The notes beneath the pieces are model-generated. The model saw nothing but the letters and a program-made list of their open reading frames with translations, was not told where the DNA came from and made no database searches. A stretch of 64,000 nucleotides of DNA from Sabulicella glaciei (GTDB taxonomy: Bacteria > Pseudomonadota > Alphaproteobacteria > Acetobacterales > Acetobacteraceae): NCBI RefSeq assembly GCF_026183895.1, contig NZ_JAPFQI010000021.1, positions 1-64,000 on the forward strand. The letters run 5' to 3'. Position numbers and translations under genes: made by a program. This document shows, one piece after another, positions 52,667 to 63,006 of the stretch (its first letter is position 1; each line of letters opens with the position of its first letter).

Positions 52667-53125
52667 TTGCGCGCCGCCACCGCACGCCCTGCCGCCGAGC
52701 GCCCCGATCCCTCGCGGATCGAGCGCATGTGCATCGAGCGCGGTCTGAAGATGACGGGGCAGCGCCGCCTGATCGCCCGCGTGCTGAGCGAGGCGGAAGA
52801 CCATCCCGACGTGGAAGAGCTGTACCGCCGCGCCTCCGCCCTGGATGCCCGCGTCTCCGTCGCCACGGTGTACCGCACCGTCCGGCTGCTGGAGGAGAAG
52901 GGCATCCTGGAGCGCCGCGACTTCGGCGGCGGCCGCGCCCGCTTCGACCCGGCCGATCGCGGCCACCACCATCACCTGATCGACGTGGACACCGGGACGG
53001 TGATCGAATTCGCCGATGCGGAGCACGACGCACTGGCCCGCACCATCGCCCGGCGCCTGGGCTTCGACCTCGTGCAGCTCCGTCTTGAGATCTTCGGGCG
53101 CAAGGCACCGGCAAAACGCGGATGA
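52667..53125 (+). CDS. fur: Fur/Mur-family metal-dependent regulator
   Basis: 152 residues from TTG 52667 (an ATG at 52727 is possible but would cut the first helix region). The winged-helix DNA-binding domain is KMTGQRRLIARVLSEAEDHPDVEELYRRA, with VSVATVYRTVRLLEEKGIL. The dimerisation domain begins with the metal-site HHHHLIDVDTGTVIEF. The structural CxxC pairs of E. coli Fur are absent, as usual in the alphaproteobacterial Fur/Mur/Irr group; metal (iron or manganese) cannot be decided. Its stop overlaps the olsB ATG (ATGA). Confidence 0.88.
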   Translation: MRAATARPAAERPDPSRIERMCIERGLKMTGQRRLIARVLSEAEDHPDVEELYRRASALDARVSVATVYRTVRLLEEKGILERRDFGGGRARFDPADRGHHHHLIDVDTGTVIEFADAEHDALARTIARRLGFDLVQLRLEIFGRKAPAKRG

Positions 53126-53916
53126 ACGACCTTCCCTTCGAAGAGCTGCGCGCCGGCAATCTCGGGGTGCGGCTGGCCCGCGACGCGCGGGAGGTGGAGG
53201 CGGCGCAGGCCCTGCGCTTCCGCGTCTTCTTCGGCGAGATGGGCGCCCGCCCCGATGCCGCGACGGCCGAGAGCGGCCGCGACGCCGATTCCTATGACGC
53301 GGTGGCCGACCACCTGCTGGTGCTGGACCACGACCGCGGCGAAGGGCCAGAATCCGTTGTCGGCACCTACCGGCTGATCCGCCGCGCGGCCGCGGCCGAG
53401 GTGGGTCGCTTCTATTCCGAGGACGAGTACGATATCCGCCCCGTGCTCGACTTCCCGGGCGAGGTGCTGGAGCTCGGCCGTTCCTGCACCGATGCCGCCT
53501 ACCGCACGCGTGGGACGCTGCAATTGCTGTGGCAGGGCATCGCGGCCTATGTCTTCGCGCATCGCATCGGGCTGATGTTCGGCTGCGCCTCCCTGCCCGG
53601 CACCGACCTCGACCGCAACGCGGCGCAGCTTTCCTACCTGCACCACCACCACCTGGCCCCGGAGGCGCTGCGACCGCGCGCCCTGCCCGAGCGCTACGTG
53701 CCGATGGACCGGCTGCCGCCCGGCGGGTTCGACGCGAAGCGCGCCATGCTGGAGCTGCCGCCGCTCATCAAGGGCTACCTGCGGCTGGGCGGCTTCGTCG
53801 GCGAGGGCGCGGTGCTGGACGACCCGTTCAACACCACCGATGTCTGCGTCGTGGTGAAGACCGACTTGGTAACGGACAAGTACTTCCGCCACTACGAGCG
53901 AAAGAACGTCTGGTAA
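53122..53916 (+). CDS. olsB: L-ornithine N-alpha-acyltransferase OlsB (GNAT-like)
   Basis: 264-residue OlsB-type acyltransferase. It transfers a 3-hydroxyacyl group from ACP to ornithine, making lyso-ornithine lipid, a phosphorus-free membrane lipid. Landmarks are VRLARDAREVEAAQALRFRVFF, VVGTYRLIRR, LELGRSCTDAAYRTRGTLQLLW (acyl-donor region) and GCASLPGTDL. ATG overlaps the fur stop. The second step needs OlsA, a PlsC-like acyltransferase; one candidate (plsC-like, 55344-56039) is 1.4 kb away on the other strand. Confidence 0.9.
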   Translation: MNDLPFEELRAGNLGVRLARDAREVEAAQALRFRVFFGEMGARPDAATAESGRDADSYDAVADHLLVLDHDRGEGPESVVGTYRLIRRAAAAEVGRFYSEDEYDIRPVLDFPGEVLELGRSCTDAAYRTRGTLQLLWQGIAAYVFAHRIGLMFGCASLPGTDLDRNAAQLSYLHHHHLAPEALRPRALPERYVPMDRLPPGGFDAKRAMLELPPLIKGYLRLGGFVGEGAVLDDPFNTTDVCVVVKTDLVTDKYFRHYERKNVW

Positions 53917-53935
53917 GGAATAATTCGCGCCGCGC

Positions 53936-53962
53936 CGTCACGCGCGGGCGCGCTGCCTCGTC
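53936..53962 (+). promoter_or_regulatory. Candidate ECF41 promoter
   Basis: CGTCACG, 16-bp spacer, CGTC. The ECF41 consensus is TGTCACA (-35) and CGTC (-10). The GTCAC core and CGTC match and lie 34 bp before the start of the gene that is the classic ECF41 target, with the ECF41 sigma gene next in line. Auto-regulation is likely. Confidence 0.6.
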
Positions 53963-53995
53963 CTGTGGGTGGAAAACCCGGAAAGGACTGGTTCC

Positions 53996-54454
53996 ATGAC
54001 CCCCCGCCTCGACTTCCTCGCCACCGCCCCTGCCCTGCTCCAGCCGCTGATAAAGCTGGAAGCCGCCATCGCCGGCAGCGGGCTGGAGCACGGGCTGATC
54101 CACTTGGTGAAGCTGCGCGCCTCGCAGGTGAATGGCTGCGCCTTCTGCATCGACATGCACGCCCGCGACGCCCGCCGCGCCGGGGAAAGCGAGGAGCGCC
54201 TGCTGCTGCTCGATGCGTGGCGGGAGGCGCCGCACTACACGGACCGGGAACGCGCGGCCCTCGCCTGGACCGAGGCACTGACCCTGGTCGCCGCCACCCG
54301 CGCGCCGGATGCGGATTACGACGCGCTGCGGCCGCATTTCACCGAGGCCGAGATCGTGAGCCTGTCCCTGCAGATCGCCTCGATCAACGCGTGGAACCGG
54401 CTGGCCATCGGCTTCCGCAAGAGCCCGGCCCTGCCGGCGGCGCGGGCGGCCTGA
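53996..54454 (+). CDS. Carboxymuconolactone decarboxylase / AhpD-like protein
   Basis: 152 residues, CMD/AhpD family. The redox motif CAFCIDMHARDARRAG carries the CxxC pair and downstream His typical of alkylhydroperoxidase-like members. It may reduce peroxides or act on an aromatic compound. It is the first gene of an operon with an ECF41 sigma factor (2 bp apart), the characteristic neighbour of that sigma group. The ATG at 53996 with GAAAGGA upstream is preferred over GTG 53969. Confidence 0.88.
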   Translation: MTPRLDFLATAPALLQPLIKLEAAIAGSGLEHGLIHLVKLRASQVNGCAFCIDMHARDARRAGESEERLLLLDAWREAPHYTDRERAALAWTEALTLVAATRAPDADYDALRPHFTEAEIVSLSLQIASINAWNRLAIGFRKSPALPAARAA

Positions 54455-54456
54455 CC

Positions 54457-55347
54457 ATGGCCGGGCCCGACGAGGTCGCGGCGCCCTTTGCCGCGCTGCG
54501 CGGCGACCTCGTGGGCCTCGCCTACCGCATGACCGGCTCGCTCGCGACGGCGGAGGACATCGCGCAGGAGGTGTTCCTGCGCTGGAACGCCGCCGAGCGC
54601 GACCGGATCGAGGTGCCGCGCGCCTGGCTGCTGAAGGTGGCGGCGCGGCTCAGCCTCGACCACCTGAAATCGGCGCGGCACCGGCGGGAGATCTATGTCG
54701 GCCCCTGGCTGCCCGAGCCGGTGCTGGACTCGGAGGAGCCGCCGCAGGAGGCGGAGCGGATGCGCGCGCAGGACCTGTCCGTCGCCTTCCTGCTCACCCT
54801 GCAGCGGCTCAATCCGGCCGAGCGCGCGGTGTGGATCCTGCACGACCTGTTCGGCACCCCCTTCCTGGAGATCGCCGCGCTGCTGCGGCGGACGGAGGCC
54901 GGCTGCCGCAAGCTGGCCGAGCGGGCGCGGGCCCGGCTGGAGGCGGAGGAGCCGCGCCGCGAAGTGCCAGAAGCGGAGGCGCGGCGCATCGCCGAGGCCT
55001 TTCTCGCCGCCTCGCGCGAGGGCGACGAGGCGGGGCTGCGCGCGCTGCTGGCCCGCGACGTGGTGCTGCACACGGATGGCGGCGGCATCCGCCCCGCGGC
55101 GCGAAACCTGATCGAAGGCGCGGAGAAGGTGGGGCGGTTCTTTGCCGGGCTGGCGCGCAAGCGCGCCGCGGCGCCGGAATTGCTGCATCTGGGCCGCATC
55201 AACGCCTTGCCCGGCTTCGTGACGCGGGAGGCGGACGGGCTGCCGCAGACCACGGCGCTGGAGATCCGCGACGGACAGGTGGTCGCGATCTACGTGATGC
55301 GCAATCCGGACAAGCTCGGCGCGGTGCGCGCTCGGCTGCTTCCCTAG
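54457..55347 (+). CDS. ECF41 (SigJ-type) RNA polymerase sigma factor
   Basis: 296 residues. Sigma-2 (LAYRMTGSLATAEDIAQEVFLRW) and sigma-4 (LQRLNPAERAVWILHDLFG.. EIAALLRRTEAGCRKL) are followed by a C-terminal SnoaL-like domain that regulates activity in cis, in place of an anti-sigma factor. The three ECF41 hallmark motifs are all present: WLPEP between the sigma domains, DGGG and NPDKL in the C-terminal domain. Target promoters are expected to look like the site at 53936. The last 4 bp overlap the convergent plsC stop. Confidence 0.93.
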   Translation: MAGPDEVAAPFAALRGDLVGLAYRMTGSLATAEDIAQEVFLRWNAAERDRIEVPRAWLLKVAARLSLDHLKSARHRREIYVGPWLPEPVLDSEEPPQEAERMRAQDLSVAFLLTLQRLNPAERAVWILHDLFGTPFLEIAALLRRTEAGCRKLAERARARLEAEEPRREVPEAEARRIAEAFLAASREGDEAGLRALLARDVVLHTDGGGIRPAARNLIEGAEKVGRFFAGLARKRAAAPELLHLGRINALPGFVTREADGLPQTTALEIRDGQVVAIYVMRNPDKLGAVRARLLP

Positions 55348-56039
55348 TCCAGCCGCGCCTGTTCGGCCTCGATCGCCGCTTCTAGCCGCTCCATCAGCTG
55401 GCCCCGGCCCGAAAGCGGCGGCAGGATGTGGATGCGCAGCGTGCCGGGGCGCTTCAGGAAGGAGCGGCGCGGCCAGAACAGGCCGGAATTGGTCGCCACG
55501 GGCGTGACGGGAAGCCCTGTGGTCTGCGCCAGGGCCTGCACGCCGGGCTGGTAGGGGATGCGCTCGCCAGGGGCGGTGCGGGTGCCCTCGGGGAAGATCA
55601 CGATCTGCCGGCCTTCCGCCGCGGCGTGCTTGCCGTCGCGCATCAGCTTTCGCATCGCCGCCATGCCGCCCGTGCGGTCCACGCCGAGATGCCCCGTCCA
55701 CTTCGCGTACCAGCCATAGATCGGCAGCAGGAACAACTCGCGCTTCATCACGAAGGCGACGTCGGGCACCAGCGCGAACCAGACAAAGGTGTCGAAGGTC
55801 GACTGGTGCTTGGAGGCGATCAGCGCCGGCCCGGAGGCGGGCAGGTGCTCGCGCCCCCGTAGCTCGACGCGCGTGCCGCAGACCACGTACAGCATCCTCA
55901 CCATCAGCCCGCACCAGAGATGCATCATCCGGCGCACGAAGGCGTTCGGCCCCAGGAACAGGGGCAGGGCCAGGAAGCCGACCGTCGCGGTCAGGCCGAA
56001 GAACAGCACGTTGAACAGGAGGGAACGCAGGGCGAGCAT
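55344..56039 (-). CDS. plsC: 1-acyl-glycerol-3-phosphate acyltransferase (PlsC family)
   Basis: 231-residue membrane acyltransferase. The catalytic H-x4-D is KHQSTFDTF, with later FPEGTRTAPGE and a PVTPVATNSG block. N-terminal hydrophobic helix about 7-28. It probably makes phosphatidic acid. Because olsB is close by, an OlsA role (acylating lyso-ornithine lipid) is an alternative; length and motifs do not separate the two. Transcribed in the same direction as kup, 71 bp downstream of it. Confidence 0.88.
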   Translation of the reverse strand: MLALRSLLFNVLFFGLTATVGFLALPLFLGPNAFVRRMMHLWCGLMVRMLYVVCGTRVELRGREHLPASGPALIASKHQSTFDTFVWFALVPDVAFVMKRELFLLPIYGWYAKWTGHLGVDRTGGMAAMRKLMRDGKHAAAEGRQIVIFPEGTRTAPGERIPYQPGVQALAQTTGLPVTPVATNSGLFWPRRSFLKRPGTLRIHILPPLSGRGQLMERLEAAIEAEQARLD

Positions 56040-56110
56040 GCGGCGCGGGGTGCAACGGAACCGCGCGGAAGTCCACCCTGCCGGAAGGCGGCCCGGCGCG
56101 CAGGCCCGGG

Positions 56111-57988
56111 TCAGATCGCGATGCGCACGCCGAGTTCCACCACGCGGTCCGGCGGGATGCGGAAGAACTCGGTGGCGGGCAGGGAGTTCCGGCTCATCAC
56201 GGTGAAGAGCCATTGCTGCCAGCCCCGCATGCGCGGCACGGCCGCCGAGACGATCGTTTCGCGGCCGAGGAAGTAGGAGGCCTGCATCGGCTCGTAGGTG
56301 ATGAACTGCGCTTGGTGCAGCCGCTCCAGATCGCGCGGGATGTCCGGGCTTTCCTGGAAGCCGTAGCGGATGATGACGCGGTGGATGCGGTCGGCCAGCT
56401 CCGTCACCTCCGAGCGGCGCTCGGGCGCGACCTGGGGGATGTCCTCGTTCAGCACCGTGACGAAGAGCACGCGCTCGTGCAGCACCTTGTTGTGCTTGAG
56501 GTTGTGCAGCAGCGCGCCGGGCAGGTGGTCGGCCTGGCCGGTCATGAACACGGCGATGCCGGGCACGCGCGTGGTGCGCGATTGCGGCAGGCGCGCCAGG
56601 AAGGAGGCGAGCGGCAGCCCGTCCTGCCGGATGCGGGCGAAGAGCAGCTGCCGGCCGCGATACCACACGTACATCAGCGTGAAGGCGACGGCGCCGATCA
56701 AGATGGGCACGTAGCCGCCATCGGGGATCTTCAGCGCGGTGGCGATGAAATAGGCGATGTCGAGCAGAAGGATCGGCCCGAAGACCAGCGCCAGCAGTGC
56801 GCGGTTCCAGCCGAATTGCCGGTGGAACACGATCAGCGCCAGGGTGGTGGTGCACAGGAAGGTGCCCGTCACCGCGAGGCCGTAGGCGGCGGCCAGCGCC
56901 TCGGAATCGCGGAACTCCAGCACCAGGATGATCACGCCGATCAGCAGCGCGCTGTTCACCTGGGGCATGTAGATCTGCCCCTCCTCCGTCGCGGAGGTGT
57001 GGCGCACCTCGAGGCGCGGCGAGAAGCCCATCTGCACGCATTGCCGCGCGATGGAATAGGCACCGGAGATCATGGCCTGGGACGCGATGATGGTTGCCAT
57101 CGTCGCCAGGATCACCAGGAAGAAGCGGAACCATTCCGGCGCCAGCAGGAAGAACGGGTTCTCGATGGCCGAGGGGTCGCGCAGCAGCAGCGCCCCCTGC
57201 CCCATGTAGTTCAGCGTCAGAGCCGGCAGCACGAAGGCGACCCAGGCGAGCTGGATCGGCTTGCGGCCGAAATGACCCATGTCGGCATAGAGCGCCTCGG
57301 CCCCCGTCACCGCCAGCACCACGCTGCCCATCGCGATGAAGGCGGCCAGGTGGTAGTGCACGCAGAACTGCACGGCGTAGTGCGGCGACAGCGCGGCGAA
57401 GACGGCCGGGTAGTGCAGCGCCTCCATCAGACCCAGCGTGCCGAGCACGGCGAACCAGACGGCGCAGATCGGCCCGAACAGCGCGCCGATGCTGCCCGTG
57501 CCGCGCCACTGCACCAGGAACAGCGCCAGCAGCACGCCGAGCGAGATGGGGATCACCATCTCCTTCAGCCCCGGCTCGATCACCTCCAGCCCTTCCACCG
57601 CCGCGAGGACGGAGATCGCGGGGGTGATCATGCCGTCGCCCAGGAACAGCGCGGCGCCGGCGATGCCGAGGAAGGCGATCATCAGCCGCCCGCGCGGGCG
57701 CGTGGCGGTGCGCTGGGCCAGCGCCATCAGCGCCATGATCCCGCCTTCGCCGCGGTTGTCGGCGCGCATGACGATCAGCACGTACTTGATCGTCACGGTG
57801 AGCATCAGCGACCAGAAGATGAGGGACAGGATGCCCAGCACCTCCCAATCCTCGATCCCGCCCTCGGTGAAGTGGGAGAGCGCCGCCTTCAGCGCGTAGA
57901 GCGGCGAGGTGCCGATGTCGCCGTAGACGACGCCGAGCACGCCGATCAGCCCGGCGGTCGTCAGCTTGCGGTTGGGATCGGCGGACAT
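56111..57988 (-). CDS. kup: Low-affinity potassium transporter Kup
   Basis: 625-residue KUP/HAK/KT transporter, K+/H+ symport, about 12 membrane helices and a C-terminal cytoplasmic domain. Signatures: [73 protein letters not shown] and [10 protein letters not shown]. The C-terminus is complete ([14 protein letters not shown]). The family start [19 protein letters not shown] matches. Followed by plsC. Confidence 0.96.
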   Translation of the reverse strand: MSADPNRKLTTAGLIGVLGVVYGDIGTSPLYALKAALSHFTEGGIEDWEVLGILSLIFWSLMLTVTIKYVLIVMRADNRGEGGIMALMALAQRTATRPRGRLMIAFLGIAGAALFLGDGMITPAISVLAAVEGLEVIEPGLKEMVIPISLGVLLALFLVQWRGTGSIGALFGPICAVWFAVLGTLGLMEALHYPAVFAALSPHYAVQFCVHYHLAAFIAMGSVVLAVTGAEALYADMGHFGRKPIQLAWVAFVLPALTLNYMGQGALLLRDPSAIENPFFLLAPEWFRFFLVILATMATIIASQAMISGAYSIARQCVQMGFSPRLEVRHTSATEEGQIYMPQVNSALLIGVIILVLEFRDSEALAAAYGLAVTGTFLCTTTLALIVFHRQFGWNRALLALVFGPILLLDIAYFIATALKIPDGGYVPILIGAVAFTLMYVWYRGRQLLFARIRQDGLPLASFLARLPQSRTTRVPGIAVFMTGQADHLPGALLHNLKHNKVLHERVLFVTVLNEDIPQVAPERRSEVTELADRIHRVIIRYGFQESPDIPRDLERLHQAQFITYEPMQASYFLGRETIVSAAVPRMRGWQQWLFTVMSRNSLPATEFFRIPPDRVVELGVRIAI

Positions 57989-58104
57989 TGGGAAGCCTCG
58001 AAGGGGGGTTCTGGCCGGCGCGGAGGGTTATTCCTGCCCGGGGCGGGCATCCAGCGTCGCCCGGCGCGGGACAGGGTTGCGGAAAAGGAGGCGCGCACCG
58101 CCGC

Positions 58105-61100
58105 TCAGCCGCGCCGCAGCGCCTCGGCCAGCGCCATCTGCAGCTCGGCGAGGCGGAAGGGCTTGCGGAGCACGGGAACGCCGGGGCCTGCGGCCGCCTC
58201 GATCGCCGCCGTATCGGCGAAGCCCGTGGCGAAGAGGATGGGCAGATCTGGGCGGCTCGCGCGGATGCGCCGCGCCACTTCCGCCCCGTTCATGCCCGGC
58301 ATGGCGAAATCCAGCATGACGAGGTCGGGGACGCCCTCCTCCAGCGCGGCAAGGCCGGTGGGCCCGTCCGCCGCGACGCGCACCGCGTGGCCCAGAGCAG
58401 CCAGCTGCTCCGCCAGCATGCCGCGCATCTCCGGGTCGTCATCCACCACCAGGATCCCGGCGCCGCTCGGCCGGGCCTCGGCATGGGCGGCATCCGCCTC
58501 GCTTCCCCCCGGCGCGGCCTCGCTGCGCGGGAGGAGGAGGCGCACGGTGGTGCCCTTGCCCGGCACGCTCTCGATCCGGGCCGTGCCGCCGGCCTGGCGC
58601 GCGATGCCATAAACCTGGGACAGGCCGAGCCCGGTGCCCTCGCCGACGCCCTTGGTGGTGAAGAACGGGTCGAAGGCGCGCGCCGCGACCTCGGCGGTCA
58701 TGCCGCCCCCCGTGTCGCACACGGAAAGCTCCACGTATTCGCCCGGCTCCAGCTCCGCATCCTGCGCGATGGCGACGCGGCGCGTCCCGATCAGCAATTC
58801 CCCGCCCCCCGGCATGGCGTCGCGCGCGTTGATGGCGAGGTTGAGCAGCGCCATCTCCATTTGCGTGGGGTCGGACAGGACGAAGGCCTCGCCCTCCTCC
58901 AGCGCCAGCCGGATCGCCACCGCGGGGCCGAGGGTGCGGGCCAGCAGGTCGCGCATCCCCTCCACCAGCCGGGCGAGGCGCAAGGGGCGGCTCTCGATGC
59001 GCTGGGAGCGGGAAAAGGCGAGGAGTTGGGCGGTGAGGCGCGCCCCGCGCTCCGCCGCCTCCAGCCCGTGCTCCGCCCAGCGCCGCACCTGGGCGGGGTC
59101 CTCCGGGCGGCGGCAGATCAGGTCCAGCCCGCCCACCACCGCGCCGAGCAGGTTGTTGAAGTCATGCGCGATGCCGCCGGTGAGCTGGCCGATCGCCTCC
59201 ATCTTCTGCAGCTGGCGCAGCGCCTCCTCGCGCTCGCGCTCGCGCGTCACGTCGCGGCCCACGGCATAGAACTTCCCCTCCTCCATCACCACCGTCCAGG
59301 CGATGGTGGAGTAGCCGCCATCGGCGCGCCGCATCCGGTCCTCGAACCCCTCGACGGGCTGGCCGGCGCGCAGCCTGTCCAGCAGCGCGGCAATGCGCGG
59401 CACGTCGTCGGGATGCACGGAGGCGCTGAGCGGGCGGGACAGGATCTCCGCCCGGCTGAAGCCGAGCAGCCTGGACCAGGCGGGGTTCACCTCCGAAAGG
59501 AAGCCGTCGCCGCCCAGGATGCCGAACAGGTCGTTGGACAGCTCGAAGATGCGGTTGCGCTCGCGCGTGCGGGCGTCCACCTCCGCCTCCAGCCGTTCGT
59601 TCAGGGCGCGCAGCGCCTCCTCCGCGCGCCGCCGGGCGGTGACGTCGCGGCAGATGCCATGGGCGCGCACCGCCCGCCCCGCCGGGTCGCGCAGGATGCG
59701 CCCCTGGTTGTGCAGCCAGAGCATGCGTCCATCCGGATGGTGGTAACGGAACTCCGCCTCGAAGGGCGCCCCATCCTCGACCGCGGCGCGCATCGCCTCC
59801 GCCACGGCGCGCGCATCCTCGGGCGGCATGCGGTTGTAGAAGTCCTCGGACCGGCCGCCCGGGCCGAACACCGCCTCGGCATTGGCGGAGCGGCGGATGT
59901 CACGGGTGGCGAGGTCCATCTCCCAGGTCACCATGCGCCCGGCTTCCAGGCCGAGGCGCAGCCGCGCCTCGCTGTCGCGCAGCGCTTCCTCGGCGCGGCG
60001 CTGCTCCGTCAGGTCGACCGTGATGCACAGGATGGTCGCCACGCGGCCATCGGCCTCGCGCAGGGCGGTGACGTTGTTGTGCACCCAGACGGTGGAGCCG
60101 TCGGGGCGGAGATAGCGCTTCACGATCTCGAAGGAGGCGCCGTCGCGCGCGGCGTGGTCGAAGAGGGGCAGGTTGTCCCCGAGGTCGCCCGGATGGGTGA
60201 TGTCCTGCATGCGCAGCGCCAGCAGCGCCTCGCGCGGGCGGCCGACGATCCCGCAGTAGCGGTCGTTCATGCGCAGGAAGCGCCCGGTGCTGTCCGCCTC
60301 GGCGATGCCCACCGTGGCCTGGGCGAAGATGGCGGCGAGATGCGCCTCGCTGACCTGGGCCTGCGCCTCGGTCGCGGCGCGGGAGGAGGCGGCCCAGCCG
60401 CGCTGCGCCACCGCCTCGGCGAGGCGGGCTTCGCCCGCCGTCCAGGCGCGCGTCGGCGGCGCGTCCACGCAGAGCAGGGCCGCGTGCCGCCCGTCGCGCA
60501 GCAGCGGCACGGCGAGGCGCGACGTCCGGCCTTCCACCGTCGCGGCGCCGTCGCGCATCGCGCCGGAGCCCGCGAGAAGGCTGCCGAGCGGCAGCCTCGC
60601 TTCGAACTCGGGCAGGGAGCCGTCGCTCCAGAGGCCCATCACCCGCACCGCCTCGCCATCCGGCTCGGCGAAGAAGGCGCGGCCGGCGCCCAGTTCCCGC
60701 GCCAGCGCCTCGGCCGCGGCGCGCCGCACCGCCTCCGGCTCGGCCAGGGTGTCCAGCCTTTCGCCCAGCGCCTGGAGCAGGGCGTCGCGCCGCTCGGCCA
60801 GGACGCGCTGGGTGGTTTCGCTGACGGTGCAGAACAGGCCGAGCACCGCGCCCATCTCGTCGCGCAGCGGCGAGAAGGAGAAGGTGAACCAGGCGCGTTC
60901 CGCGCCGCTGCCGCTCCGCTGCACCAGAAGCGGCAGGTCCTCGTGGACCCTGGCCTCGCCGGCCAGGACGGCGTCGATCAGCGGCGCGATGTCGGGCCGG
61001 ATTTCCGCCCAGATGTCGTGGAACCGCGCGCCCAGCGCCGCCGGATGCTTGGCGCCCAGGAGGCGGGCACAGGCATCGTTGTAAAGGAAGCCCAGCTCCC

Positions 61101-61305
61101 TGCCCCAGGCGATGAACATGGGGAGCTTGGAGCCGAGCATGAGCGCGGCCGTGGTGCGGATCGCGGCGGGCCAGCCCTCCGGCGGGCCGAGGGGCGAGGC
61201 CGACCAGTCCAGCCCGGCCATGCGGCGCGCCATCTCGCCCTCTCCGGCGAGAAAGGCGAGCGCGCCCGCGCCGCGCCGCGTTTCCGGATGGTCGTCCACG
61301 CGCAT
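58105..61305 (-). CDS. Multi-PAS/GAF hybrid sensor histidine kinase
   Basis: 1066-residue soluble-looking hybrid kinase without clear membrane helices. Order: PAS-like (about 40-170), GAF (about 190-325), PAS/PAC with [15 protein letters not shown] (about 335-455), PAS/PAC (about 470-590), PAS/PAC with [14 protein letters not shown] (about 610-725), HisKA with [18 protein letters not shown], HATPase_c ([32 protein letters not shown]) and a C-terminal receiver ([12 protein letters not shown], Asp in [11 protein letters not shown]). The signal is unknown. The ATG at 61305 was taken because upstream codons run antisense into the GST gene spacing. No response regulator gene is adjacent. Confidence 0.92.
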   Translation of the reverse strand: MRVDDHPETRRGAGALAFLAGEGEMARRMAGLDWSASPLGPPEGWPAAIRTTAALMLGSKLPMFIAWGRELGFLYNDACARLLGAKHPAALGARFHDIWAEIRPDIAPLIDAVLAGEARVHEDLPLLVQRSGSGAERAWFTFSFSPLRDEMGAVLGLFCTVSETTQRVLAERRDALLQALGERLDTLAEPEAVRRAAAEALARELGAGRAFFAEPDGEAVRVMGLWSDGSLPEFEARLPLGSLLAGSGAMRDGAATVEGRTSRLAVPLLRDGRHAALLCVDAPPTRAWTAGEARLAEAVAQRGWAASSRAATEAQAQVSEAHLAAIFAQATVGIAEADSTGRFLRMNDRYCGIVGRPREALLALRMQDITHPGDLGDNLPLFDHAARDGASFEIVKRYLRPDGSTVWVHNNVTALREADGRVATILCITVDLTEQRRAEEALRDSEARLRLGLEAGRMVTWEMDLATRDIRRSANAEAVFGPGGRSEDFYNRMPPEDARAVAEAMRAAVEDGAPFEAEFRYHHPDGRMLWLHNQGRILRDPAGRAVRAHGICRDVTARRRAEEALRALNERLEAEVDARTRERNRIFELSNDLFGILGGDGFLSEVNPAWSRLLGFSRAEILSRPLSASVHPDDVPRIAALLDRLRAGQPVEGFEDRMRRADGGYSTIAWTVVMEEGKFYAVGRDVTREREREEALRQLQKMEAIGQLTGGIAHDFNNLLGAVVGGLDLICRRPEDPAQVRRWAEHGLEAAERGARLTAQLLAFSRSQRIESRPLRLARLVEGMRDLLARTLGPAVAIRLALEEGEAFVLSDPTQMEMALLNLAINARDAMPGGGELLIGTRRVAIAQDAELEPGEYVELSVCDTGGGMTAEVAARAFDPFFTTKGVGEGTGLGLSQVYGIARQAGGTARIESVPGKGTTVRLLLPRSEAAPGGSEADAAHAEARPSGAGILVVDDDPEMRGMLAEQLAALGHAVRVAADGPTGLAALEEGVPDLVMLDFAMPGMNGAEVARRIRASRPDLPILFATGFADTAAIEAAAGPGVPVLRKPFRLAELQMALAEALRRG

Positions 61306-61363
61306 TCCCTTGCGTCCCTTGGCATCCTTGCCCGTCCCGTGGCGGAGGGGCAAGGGACGCCCC

Positions 61364-62002
61364 TCAGGCGAAGAGCCGCCCTGGCGTGCGCGGCCCCGGC
61401 AGGAGGTCGTAGGCCGGGGCGTAGCCGGGCATGGCGGCGAAGCGGGCGCGCCAGGCGGCGATGCGCGGAAACGCCGCGTGGTCGAGCGGCCATTCCGCTT
61501 CCGGATAATGGAGGTAGCCCTGCATGGAGATGTCGGCGACTGACGGCGCATCGCCCAGCAGGAAGTCGCGCCCTTCGAGCTGTTGCTCGACCACCCGGAA
61601 GGCCGTTTCCACCCGCGCCCGGAAGAAGGCGAGCACCGCCGGGTCCGGGTTCTCCACCCATCCCAGCAGGAAGCGCCAGGTGGCGAGGTAGGACGTGAAT
61701 TTGTGGTTGTCGAACAGGAGCCAGCGCAGCGCCTCGTCGCCATCCGCCGCGGCGAAGCGGCCGGAATGGCGCGACAGATGCGAGAGGATGACGCCGGATT
61801 GCGTGAAGCGCTTGCCTTCGTGCTCCAGCACCGGCACCTCCCCCATCACGGAGATGCGGGACTTCCATTCGGGGGTGCGCGTCTCGCCGCGGAAGTAATC
61901 CACCCAGACGCCCTCCCACTCCGCGCCGCAAAGCGCAAGCATGAGGGCGACCTTGTAGCAGCCGCCGGACTCGGGAAAGCAGTGCAGACGCATTGGGGCC
62001 AT
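61364..62002 (-). CDS. Glutathione S-transferase family protein
   Basis: 212 residues. N-terminal thioredoxin-like domain (MRLHCFPESGGCYKVALML, then GEVPVLEHEGKRFTQSGVILSHL, the glutathione site with cis-Pro and Gln-Ser). All-helical C-terminal domain with FLLGDAPSVADISMQGYLHYP. It probably conjugates or reduces electrophiles with glutathione. The start overlaps the presumed start of the divergent pseudouridine synthase gene by 21 bp. Confidence 0.9.
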   Translation of the reverse strand: MAPMRLHCFPESGGCYKVALMLALCGAEWEGVWVDYFRGETRTPEWKSRISVMGEVPVLEHEGKRFTQSGVILSHLSRHSGRFAAADGDEALRWLLFDNHKFTSYLATWRFLLGWVENPDPAVLAFFRARVETAFRVVEQQLEGRDFLLGDAPSVADISMQGYLHYPEAEWPLDHAAFPRIAAWRARFAAMPGYAPAYDLLPGPRTPGRLFA

Positions 62003-62650
62003 CGGGAGATCCTCGCGCGAATCCTCCACCAGGATGACGCGGTGCTCGTGCTGGACAAGCCCGCCGGGCTGCCCGTCCATCCGGGGCCGCGCGGCGGCGC
62101 CTCGCTGGAGGATTGGGCGGAGGCGCTGCGCCAGGGGCGGCGCCACGCGCCGCTTCCCGCGCACCGGCTGGACACGGACACTTCGGGCTGCCTCGCCTTC
62201 GGGCGCACCAGGCCCGCCATGGCCGCGCTGGGGCGCCTCTTCGCGACGGGGCAGGCGGAAAAGACCTACTGGGCCGTCATCCGCGGCGACCTGCCGGAGG
62301 AGGGCGTCTGCGAGGCCCCGCTGCTGAAGCGCTCCACGAAGGAGCGGGGCTGGTGGATGGCGGTGGACCCGAAGGGGCAGGCGGCGCGGACGGAGTGGCG
62401 CGTGCTGGGGCGCGGCGGCGGGCTCGTGGCCGTGGCGCTGCGGCCGCGCACGGGGCGGACGCACCAGCTCCGCGCCCATCTTGCCCATCTCGGCGCGCCG
62501 ATCCTGGGGGATGAGCGCTATGGCGGCGGCGCGGGGCGGCTGCACCTGCTGGCGCGGGAACTGCGCCTGAAGCTGGAGCCGCCGGTGGGCGCCACCGCGA
62601 AGCTGCCGCCGCACATGGAGGAGGCGTGGCGGCGATGCGGCGCGCCCTGA
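61982..62650 (+). CDS. RluA-family pseudouridine synthase
   Basis: Pseudouridine synthase acting on rRNA or tRNA, about 222 residues. The catalytic Asp is in HRLDTDTSGCLAFGRT. The family opening is ILHQDDAVLVLDKPAGLPVHPG; AEKTYWAVIRGDLP and RPRTGRTHQLRAHLAHLGAPILGDERYGG complete the core. It lacks an S4 domain. The start is uncertain: GTG 61982 keeps the full family opening but overlaps the GST start; GTG 62042 would cut it. Overlaps the next gene by 16 bp. Confidence 0.87.
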   Translation: MQTHWGHREILARILHQDDAVLVLDKPAGLPVHPGPRGGASLEDWAEALRQGRRHAPLPAHRLDTDTSGCLAFGRTRPAMAALGRLFATGQAEKTYWAVIRGDLPEEGVCEAPLLKRSTKERGWWMAVDPKGQAARTEWRVLGRGGGLVAVALRPRTGRTHQLRAHLAHLGAPILGDERYGGGAGRLHLLARELRLKLEPPVGATAKLPPHMEEAWRRCGAP

Positions 62651-63006
62651 TCCTGCCGCTGCTGGCCCTGCCGCTGATGGGGCAGGGGCTGCCACGCCCG
62701 CGCTGCGACTTCGCCGGCGCCATGACGACGCTGCGCGCGGCGGAGGCGATGGCCGCGCAGCCCGTCTCCGGCCTCCTGCAGGGCCGCGAACTGGGCGCGT
62801 CGCTGCGCGCGGCGGCGGAGGCCCTGCCGCCGCGCCTCCTCGCCTGCGGCTGCCGGGAGCTGGCGGCGCTGGCGCGCGAGGCGGCGGAAGCGGCCGCGCC
62901 CGCGGAAAGCGAGGGCAGCGCCGCGCGCATCGGGGTCGCGCTGGAGAATGCGCGCTTCCGCCTGCGCCTGGTGCGCGAGGGCTTCGGCGCTCAGGGCTGC
63001 CGCTGA
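62635..63006 (+). CDS. Small exported protein, hypothetical
   Basis: 123 residues with a signal peptide (RRALILPLLALPLMGQGLP, cleavage near 20) and an Ala-rich helical mature part with four cysteines (RCDFAG, ACGCREL, QGCR), which could form disulfides in the periplasm. Family not recognised. It overlaps the end of the pseudouridine synthase gene, so it is probably co-expressed; a GTG at 62626 is an alternative start. It overlaps the next gene on the other strand by 16 bp. Confidence 0.6.
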   Translation: MRRALILPLLALPLMGQGLPRPRCDFAGAMTTLRAAEAMAAQPVSGLLQGRELGASLRAAAEALPPRLLACGCRELAALAREAAEAAAPAESEGSAARIGVALENARFRLRLVREGFGAQGCR

